Virus record (IMG/VR): IMGVR_UViG_3300032523_000495
Coordinates: 1-25,954 of that record
Reading direction: 5' to 3' (one strand)
From: a virus
Length of the DNA stretch: 25,954 bases
In this document: positions 21,539 through 25,954 of the stretch, piece after piece
Layout: each line of letters begins with the position of its first letter
How positions within the stretch are numbered: position 1 is the first letter of the stretch
Notes under the pieces: model-generated
What the model was told of the DNA's origin: nothing
The model's database searches: none
Seen by the model: the letters and a program-made list of their open reading frames with translations, nothing else
Made by a program: the position numbers and the translations under genes

Positions 21539-22443
21539 GCAATTCGCCAACAATCGTTGGGGCTGGATTGGCGGGACTTGTGGCTGCGCATGCGTGGCCA
21601 CAAGCTCCGGTGTTCGAAGCTTCAGCCGCGCCGCGCGCCGGGCACAAGGCATTGTTGCGGTTCCGCACCGACGCTGTGAGCCACCTTGTGGGCATTGAAT
21701 TCCGCAAGGTTCGCGTTCACAAAGGCATTTGGGCTGATGGCGCTTTTCAAGCACCTTCAATCTTGTGGGCCAACAATTATGCCCAAAAGGTTTTGCAAGG
21801 TCGACTGCGCGGCGACCGTTCCATTTGGGAAATTGATCCCGTTGAGCGGTTCATTGCGCCGGACAATCTTTATGAACAGCTGATTGATGCCGTGGGCAAC
21901 CGTGTGCGTTGGGATTCGCCTGTTGATTTCGCTGACAGCAAATCACCAATCATTTCCACCGCACCGCTGACTGTGGTTTTGAAAGCGCTGAACATCGCCG
22001 CGCCGGTAGAATTTCCGCGCGCATCGATACGTGTTGTGCGCTGGAAAATTAGCAACTGCGATGTGTTTCAGACAACGTACTTCCCAGAGCCTTGGCTCAA
22101 TGTTTATCGCGCGTCGATCACGGGCGACAAATTAATTGTTGAATCCGTCGGCGAGCTCACGGAAGACGACACATATGAAGTTGGTCGCGCATTCGGCATT
22201 CGTCTAGAGGAAAATCAATTTTTGGAAAGCATTGATCAAAAGTATGGTAAGATTGCTTCGATTGATGATGCCGTACGCAAGCAGTTGCTGTTCACGTTGA
22301 CGCACAATCACAACATCTATTCGCTTGGGCGCTTTGCAACGTGGCGCAACATCTTGTTAGACGACGTTGTCAACGACGTCGTTGCTATCAAGCGCTTGTT
22401 GAAAACCAACAGCGCATACGACGCGCGCAAGGCAGCAACATGA
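21535..22443 (+). CDS. FAD/NAD(P)-binding oxidoreductase-like protein, UDP-galactopyranose mutase/amine oxidase-type fold (302 aa)
   Basis: The N-terminus carries a Rossmann dinucleotide-binding loop GAGLAG (residues 9-14) and an acidic residue at the end of strand 2 (VFEAS, E29) for ribose binding, the hallmark of FAD-binding GR2-type flavoproteins. The middle, with DNLYEQLIDAVGNRVRW, and the end, with IYSLGRFATWRNILLDDVVN, resemble the C-terminal 'GR.a.wr' FAD contact of UDP-galactopyranose mutase-like enzymes. The substrate domain is shorter than usual (about 370-400 aa for that group). The ATG overlaps the previous stop, and the next gene overlaps in the same way, so it is part of one unit with the NrdR-like and ThyX genes. 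Substrate unknown. Confidence 0.7.
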   Translation: MSNSPTIVGAGLAGLVAAHAWPQAPVFEASAAPRAGHKALLRFRTDAVSHLVGIEFRKVRVHKGIWADGAFQAPSILWANNYAQKVLQGRLRGDRSIWEIDPVERFIAPDNLYEQLIDAVGNRVRWDSPVDFADSKSPIISTAPLTVVLKALNIAAPVEFPRASIRVVRWKISNCDVFQTTYFPEPWLNVYRASITGDKLIVESVGELTEDDTYEVGRAFGIRLEENQFLESIDQKYGKIASIDDAVRKQLLFTLTHNHNIYSLGRFATWRNILLDDVVNDVVAIKRLLKTNSAYDARKAAT

Positions 22444-22934
22444 AGTGTTCTTTTTGTGGAGCGGACAGCCGTGTGACTGATCGCAAGGTTCTGCCTGAAA
22501 AACACTGCGTCGTGGTGCATCGCGCGTGCACCCGGCAACACCGCTTCATGACGGCTGAAGTTTACATCTCGCAACTTGCGGATGCGCGCGAGATGAGTTG
22601 CGCGGTGCGCAACATCACACGGCGTATTCAGCGTTTTCAACGCGACATGGCCATTGCATCAGACGCGCGTCCAGTGCGTGACGTGGCTGAAACCTTCAAC
22701 TTGACAGAAACGCGCGTGCGTCAGATTTGTTCGGTAATGAGACCCTTGCTTAAAATTTCAAAGCGGAAGAAGATAATTAAACTCAGAAAGGAAACGGCTA
22801 ATGAAAGCAACACTGGTAAGTTTTACTCCGGAAGCAAAGGAGTTGTTAATCTTCACCAAGTCCACAAGGCTCACCATGAGTCCCGGCTTGATGAACGAAA
22901 TTCGCGCTTGGCCCGAGGAAAGAAAGCTCGCTGA
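22440..22934 (+). CDS. zinc-ribbon plus helix-turn-helix protein, NrdR-like N-terminus (164 aa)
   Basis: The ATG overlaps the flavoprotein stop as ATGA (22440-22443). Residues 1-42 (MKCSFCGADSRV, RACTRQHRFMTAEVY) match the NrdR zinc ribbon 'M.CPFCG...RV.D...........C..C...F.T.E', but the second CxxC is reduced to a single Cys (C30), leaving His34 as a possible ligand. The ATP-cone domain of true NrdR is absent. Residues 78-104 (RPVRDVAETFNLTETRVRQI) look like a sigma-region-4-type helix-turn-helix. The last 44 residues overlap thyX in another frame by 134 bases, so the true functional end may be near residue 120. A transcription-factor role, perhaps over nucleotide genes, is inferred. Confidence 0.65.
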   Translation: MKCSFCGADSRVTDRKVLPEKHCVVVHRACTRQHRFMTAEVYISQLADAREMSCAVRNITRRIQRFQRDMAIASDARPVRDVAETFNLTETRVRQICSVMRPLLKISKRKKIIKLRKETANESNTGKFYSGSKGVVNLHQVHKAHHESRLDERNSRLARGKKAR

Positions 22935-23520
22935 ATTAGAATACATGGCCAACACGATCCCCAGCAGCTGGGAATTTGTTGACTACGTATTCATGATTGA
23001 AGGTGTGAGCCGCGCGTTCACCCATCAGTTTGTTCGCTCCCGCCAAGGTTCTTACGCGCAACAAACCATGCGCGTGCTCAACATGGGTGAGTACGATTAC
23101 GTCATGAGCGAGCGCGTCCACGCCAACATACAAGCGCGCGGTTTGGTCGACATCATCAACCAAAACATACGCTCTGTTTACAATCAACTCGTCGCGATGG
23201 GTCTTCCCGCCGAAGACGCACGCGGCATCCTGCCCACCAACATCGCCACCAACATCGTTGCTAAGTTCAACTTGCGCGCGTTTGTTGATCTGGCCAAGAG
23301 CCGCACAGGCGGACGCACGCAAGGCGAATATCAAGCCGTCATGAACGCCATGGTGGATGAAGTTCTCAAGGTTCACCCTTGGGTAGAAAAATTCATGTTC
23401 CAACAAGGACGTGATTACTTCGCCGCAATCGAGCAGTTTGCCGAGGAAGAGTATGGCGGCGACCTGCTTAAAAAGGGTCGGTTGCTGAAGATAGTCGACA
23501 AGATGCGCAAAGGAGAGTGA
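22801..23520 (+). CDS. thyX: ThyX-type flavin-dependent thymidylate synthase, variant (239 aa)
   Basis: Canonical ThyX methylates dUMP to dTMP using FAD, NADPH and methylenetetrahydrofolate. The ATG at 22801 lies eight bases after CAGAAAGGA (22784-22792). The N-terminal strand (ATLVSFTPEAKELLIFTKST), the helix EFVDYVFMIEGVSRAFTHQF, and GLPAEDARGILP (135-146) and NLRAFVDLAKSR (157-168) fit the family. The signature is altered: where most ThyX have RHRxxSxNExSxRY, this protein reads RSRQGSYAQQTMRV (79-92). Arg79, Arg81, Ser84 and Arg91 are kept, but His becomes Ser, the Asn-Glu pair becomes Ala-Gln, and the final Tyr becomes Val. Downstream, the usual LRxxxHAQxE appears as SRTGGRTQGE, with His replaced by Arg. 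It may act on another pyrimidine or with another donor. Confidence 0.85.
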   Translation: MKATLVSFTPEAKELLIFTKSTRLTMSPGLMNEIRAWPEERKLAELEYMANTIPSSWEFVDYVFMIEGVSRAFTHQFVRSRQGSYAQQTMRVLNMGEYDYVMSERVHANIQARGLVDIINQNIRSVYNQLVAMGLPAEDARGILPTNIATNIVAKFNLRAFVDLAKSRTGGRTQGEYQAVMNAMVDEVLKVHPWVEKFMFQQGRDYFAAIEQFAEEEYGGDLLKKGRLLKIVDKMRKGE

Positions 23521-23523
23521 GTC

Positions 23524-23673
23524 ATGAAATACTTATGCATTGATGGTCCTTTTTCTGGCCACAAACTCTGGTTGCGTTCCGGCGGACACACCTTGGCTTT
23601 CAGCTTGCGCGGCTTCACGGGTCGGTATGTGCCGGTAGGCGTGGACCAAGTTCGTTGGGAGAGCCATTCATGA
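23524..23673 (+). CDS. small protein of unknown function (49 aa)
   Basis: The ATG at 23524 lies just after the ThyX stop (AGGAGAGTGAGTC upstream gives a good site), and the TGA at 23671-23673 overlaps the next ATG. The product starts MKYLCIDGPFSGHKLWLRSG and ends RYVPVGVDQVRWESHS. It is beta-rich and polar, without a membrane segment. Placement between thyX and the glycosylase gene with coupled stop/start supports translation. No family recognised. Confidence 0.6.
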   Translation: MKYLCIDGPFSGHKLWLRSGGHTLAFSLRGFTGRYVPVGVDQVRWESHS

Positions 23674-24035
23674 CGCGCATCAATTGTGTGCCGCCGAAGG
23701 AGCTTTCGCGCCAGCACCTACTGGCTGAATACCGTGAGCTGCCGCGTGTGTTCAAGTTGGCGGCGGAAGCCTTCCGGCGCGGCACCAAGGTCGTTGCGCC
23801 TGCTCAATACACATTGGGCACTGGCCACGTCAAGTTCTTTTATTCCCGGCTGGCTTATTGCGCAGCGCGGTTCCAAGCGTTGCGCGCGGAAATGTTGTGC
23901 CGAGGGTACAAGCCGCATTACGATCATCCGCCGCCGGTCAACGTCGGCCAGGAGTGGTGGCAAGACTGGTTGCCAACCGCTGCCGCTCTCGACGTGAACC
24001 GCCGCCGGATTTTAGAAAGGACAATTCAAAAATGA
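23670..24035 (+). CDS. denV: pyrimidine dimer DNA glycosylase / AP lyase, T4 endonuclease V-like (121 aa)
   Basis: It should cut UV-induced cyclobutane pyrimidine dimers by base excision. Residues 1-28 align closely with T4 DenV: MTRIN, then ELSRQHLLAEYRELPRVF. The N-terminal Thr2 (whose amino group attacks the sugar after Met removal) and the catalytic Glu23 are both present, as are Arg3, His16, Arg22 and Arg26. YTLGTGHVKFFYSRLAY matches the T4 'ILGAGHVTFFYDKLEF' stretch. It is 121 aa versus 138 in T4 and stops before the region matching the aromatic WYKYYG tail, which contributes to dimer binding. The start at 23670 overlaps the preceding stop; the stop overlaps the next start. Confidence 0.9.
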   Translation: MTRINCVPPKELSRQHLLAEYRELPRVFKLAAEAFRRGTKVVAPAQYTLGTGHVKFFYSRLAYCAARFQALRAEMLCRGYKPHYDHPPPVNVGQEWWQDWLPTAAALDVNRRRILERTIQK

Positions 24036-24520
24036 CCAAGTTCATTATCGTTGATTTAGACAATTGCATCGCTGACGATGCCTGGCGCATTCCTAAAATC
24101 AATTGGAGCAAGCCGACGCCAATAGCTCGCTATCATGATTACCATTCGTTGAGCGGTTTTGATGAAATTGGCAACCTCCGCATTTTCGACGAGCACGCTG
24201 ATTGTGGGCTAATTATCTTCACTGCGCGCCCAGAGCTTTATCGGGCGCTCACACACGAATGGCTGACGCGGCGCGGCGTACCTTACGAACGGCTTTTCAT
24301 GCGTGGCAACGAGGATCATCGCGATTCGATCGAATTGAAGCGCACGATGGTGCTTAACTTGCCAGAATTTTATTATGACATAGCGCTCGAAGACATCGCG
24401 GCTGCGTACGATGATAGGCAAGACGTGGTGGATATGTATCGCTCTTACAAAATAACAGCACATCGACTTGAAATTCACAATGTGTGTGCATACACGCCGC
24501 CGAAAAGGGAGGTCGCATGA
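24032..24520 (+). CDS. HAD-superfamily hydrolase, polynucleotide 3'-phosphatase / nucleotidase-like (162 aa)
   Basis: Motif I is FIIVDLDNCIADD (D8, D10) at the N-terminus. Motif II is LIIFTARPELYR with the Thr, motif III the Lys in IELKRTMV, and motif IV probably the acidic YDDRQDVVDMYRS. FMRGNEDHRDSIELK is like the 'MR...d.R.d...K' segment of T4 PseT-type 3'-phosphatases. The kinase half of PseT is absent, so a stand-alone phosphatase acting on nucleotides or DNA 3' ends is likely. The ATG follows TAGAAAGGA (24013-24021), and it is coupled to denV upstream and the MazG-like gene downstream by overlaps. DNA repair (3' end cleaning after DenV) and nucleotide salvage are both plausible. Confidence 0.8.
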   Translation: MTKFIIVDLDNCIADDAWRIPKINWSKPTPIARYHDYHSLSGFDEIGNLRIFDEHADCGLIIFTARPELYRALTHEWLTRRGVPYERLFMRGNEDHRDSIELKRTMVLNLPEFYYDIALEDIAAAYDDRQDVVDMYRSYKITAHRLEIHNVCAYTPPKREVA

Positions 24521-24807
24521 ACACAGCCGCAGACATTTTGGCCGAGATGGCCGACACCTACCGTGAACGCAACAAGGTTTACGGCGACAACTACAAGCTC
24601 GTAGGTGACGTTATGATGGCGCTGTTTCCTAACGGTGTGAAATTGGAAACGGCGGAACAATTCAACATCTGGCACTTGTTTGAGTTGATTGTAGTCAAGA
24701 TTACGCGCTTCGCCAACAGCGAGTTGCAGCACGAAGATTCAATTCACGATTTGGCGGTTTATGCCGCCATGGTAGAGTCATTGATCAGAAAGGAAAATAA
24801 ACAATGA
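24517..24807 (+). CDS. MazG-like nucleotide pyrophosphohydrolase-related protein (96 aa)
   Basis: I start at ATG 24517, which has the strong AAAAGGGAGGTCGC site and overlaps the HAD stop; a start 11 codons earlier has none. The sequence is all helical with ERNKVYGDNYKLVGDVMMAL and FNIWHLFELIVVKITRFANS. It ends HEDSIHDLAVYAAMVESLIR. The ordered Glu, His and Asp (H, E-D, H-D) on two helices fit the alpha-helical NTP pyrophosphatase-like fold of phage proteins that I group with MazG-like/DUF6378. It might remove unwanted dNTPs. Whether all metal ligands are present is uncertain. The stop overlaps the next start. Confidence 0.7.
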   Translation: MNTAADILAEMADTYRERNKVYGDNYKLVGDVMMALFPNGVKLETAEQFNIWHLFELIVVKITRFANSELQHEDSIHDLAVYAAMVESLIRKENKQ

Positions 24808-25484
24808 GCAAGATATTAGTCACTGGTGCCGGAGCAGGATTAGGCAAACACATTTGTCAAGCCTTGCGACGCTATGGCCAGGATGTTTTTGAATTCGACC
24901 GCAAGCGCGGCCACGATGTTCGTGACCCCAAAGAAACTCTTGGGCCGCCGCCATCGGGTTTGGATGTTTTGATCAATTGTGCAGGCATCAACAAGACCGC
25001 CTGGCTTGAAAATCTCGCTGAATCCGAATGGGACGAGGTGATGGACATCAACGCAAAGGGCATCTTCAAAATGACCCAATGGGCGCTGCCCGAGCTGATC
25101 ACGTCGCGCGGCACCGTTCTCAACATAATTTCCAATGCATCGCACATGCCGATGACCACGAGCTTGGCTTACAACGCCTCCAAAGGCGCGGCGCACATCA
25201 TGACGCTGCAACTAGCGCGGGAATTGACCAAGAAACACGGCATCACGGTTTTTGGGATCAGCCCTAACAAGTTGCTCGGCACGGAAATGTCCAAAGACAT
25301 CGAGGATCAGGTTGTCAAACATCGCGGCTGGACACCAGAATTCGCAGCGCAATATCAAACCAACGCCTTGTTGGCTGGCGAAGAGACCGACCCCGCCCAG
25401 CTCGCTGAATTTATTTCTTTCATCCTTTCAACCAAGTCGCGTCACAAGTACTTGACCGGCTGCGTCCTGCCGTACGGAGCTTGA
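24804..25484 (+). CDS. short-chain dehydrogenase/reductase (226 aa)
   Basis: This is a complete classical SDR. The dinucleotide-binding loop is TGAGAGLG (7-14), followed by NCAG (58-61), Asn83, Ser110 and YNASK (Tyr123, Lys127), the full catalytic tetrad. The C-terminal SPNKLLGTEM (153-162) replaces the usual 'PG.v.T' segment. It is slightly shorter than the usual 240-260 aa. The ATG overlaps the preceding stop and lies nine bases after CAGAAAGGA (24786-24794). SDRs reduce or oxidise carbonyl groups with NAD(P)H, and the phage substrate is unknown. Its neighbours (ThyX variant, HAD, MazG-like, VOC) suggest nucleotide or cofactor chemistry. Confidence 0.9.
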   Translation: MSKILVTGAGAGLGKHICQALRRYGQDVFEFDRKRGHDVRDPKETLGPPPSGLDVLINCAGINKTAWLENLAESEWDEVMDINAKGIFKMTQWALPELITSRGTVLNIISNASHMPMTTSLAYNASKGAAHIMTLQLARELTKKHGITVFGISPNKLLGTEMSKDIEDQVVKHRGWTPEFAAQYQTNALLAGEETDPAQLAEFISFILSTKSRHKYLTGCVLPYGA

Positions 25485-25486
25485 TC

Positions 25487-25954
25487 ATGAAATTCTTTAT
25501 CGAACAAATTGCTTTGTGTCCACCCAACCCGCAGCTAGCCATCAAAATGCTCAAGGAGCTTGGGTTGGATGATTGGGTGTATGATCACGTGATCGCAGGC
25601 GGCAAGGTTTTCGATGAGCCCGGCAAAAATGAAGCTGACCTGGCGTTCAATTATCAAAATGCGCGTCCAGAAAACAAACCGTTGGAACTTGAAATTCTGC
25701 ATTACACAGCTGGACCAAATTGGATGCAGGGTCGTCCGCCTATGGTTTCGCACTTGGGCATGCATTGCGCCGCTGAAGAGCTGGCCGTGTTCCGCCGCAA
25801 GTTCGCCGACATGGGGATCAGGGTGGCTCAGGAAGTTTTCACAGAGAGCCACACCAATCCGTACTTGCTGGAAGTGCATCGCAAGTATCAGTACGTCATC
25901 TTCGACACGCGCGAGGTGTTGGGTGTAGATCTCAAGTTAATACTTATCATTAAA
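25487..25954 (+). CDS. VOC (glyoxalase-like) protein, N-terminal 156 residues (cut off by window edge)
   Basis: The frame is open from ATG 25487 to the window end with no stop. The first 50 residues (MKFFIEQIALCPPNPQLAIK; LGLDDWVYDHVI) look like the first beta-alpha-beta unit of the vicinal oxygen chelate fold. ELEILHYTAGPNWMQ and VSHLGMHCAAEELAVFRRKF (likely metal-ligand His) fit the second unit, followed by AQEVFTESHTNPYLLEVHRK and YVIFDTREVLGVDLKLI. VOC proteins include glyoxalases and ring-cleaving dioxygenases. The gene starts two bases after the SDR stop, so both likely belong to one pathway. The call rests on pattern. Confidence 0.65.
   Translation, partial: MKFFIEQIALCPPNPQLAIKMLKELGLDDWVYDHVIAGGKVFDEPGKNEADLAFNYQNARPENKPLELEILHYTAGPNWMQGRPPMVSHLGMHCAAEELAVFRRKFADMGIRVAQEVFTESHTNPYLLEVHRKYQYVIFDTREVLGVDLKLILIIK

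Overview
The window is part of the genome of a tailed, double-stranded DNA bacteriophage. Evidence: small and large terminase, a portal, a scaffold, an HK97-type major capsid protein, a decoration-like protein, a head-tail adaptor and a tail-fibre-like gene, all tightly packed with ATGA/GTGA overlaps. The adaptor looks like the stopper type of short-tailed phages, so a podovirus-like virion is my best guess (inference). The early ribosome-binding sites pair with the 3' tail of proteobacterial 16S rRNA (CCUCCUUUCU), so a Gram-negative, probably proteobacterial, host is likely but not proven. No integrase, repressor or lysis gene is visible, and both ends run off the window inside genes.

Layout. 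Bases 1-18000 are transcribed leftward. From the centre outward they hold a primase and an SF3 helicase (18000-15590), then a 264-bp gap with a cluster of ATCCCAAG-like repeats and a strong promoter (15326-15589). The morphogenesis block follows: small terminase, large terminase, a 54-aa gene, a large multi-module protein, portal, two small genes, a GroES-like co-chaperonin, scaffold, a conserved small protein, decoration protein, major capsid protein, a terminator, and then several virion-like genes. The window ends in a tail-fibre-like gene cut off at base 1. Perfect TATAAT -10 boxes at about 15370, 6495 and 2450 split the block into sub-operons.

Bases 18142-25954 are transcribed rightward and look like early/middle genes. 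They begin with a papain-like small protein, three genes with copied leaders (two are Ala-rich paralogues), zinc-binding and membrane peptides, and a DUF932 protein. A nucleotide/redox cassette follows: FAD-binding oxidoreductase, zinc-ribbon/HTH regulator, variant ThyX thymidylate synthase, DenV-type DNA glycosylase, HAD phosphatase, MazG-like protein, short-chain dehydrogenase and a VOC-fold protein (cut off at the right edge).

The genes suggest a phage that replicates with its own primase-helicase, repairs UV damage, and remodels the deoxynucleotide pool. It folds its capsid with help from host GroEL and its own GroES. The most interesting parts are the repeat cluster between the replication and packaging genes, and the ThyX/FAD/SDR/VOC cassette. 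That cassette could be an undescribed nucleotide- or cofactor-modifying pathway, although no product can be named from sequence alone.
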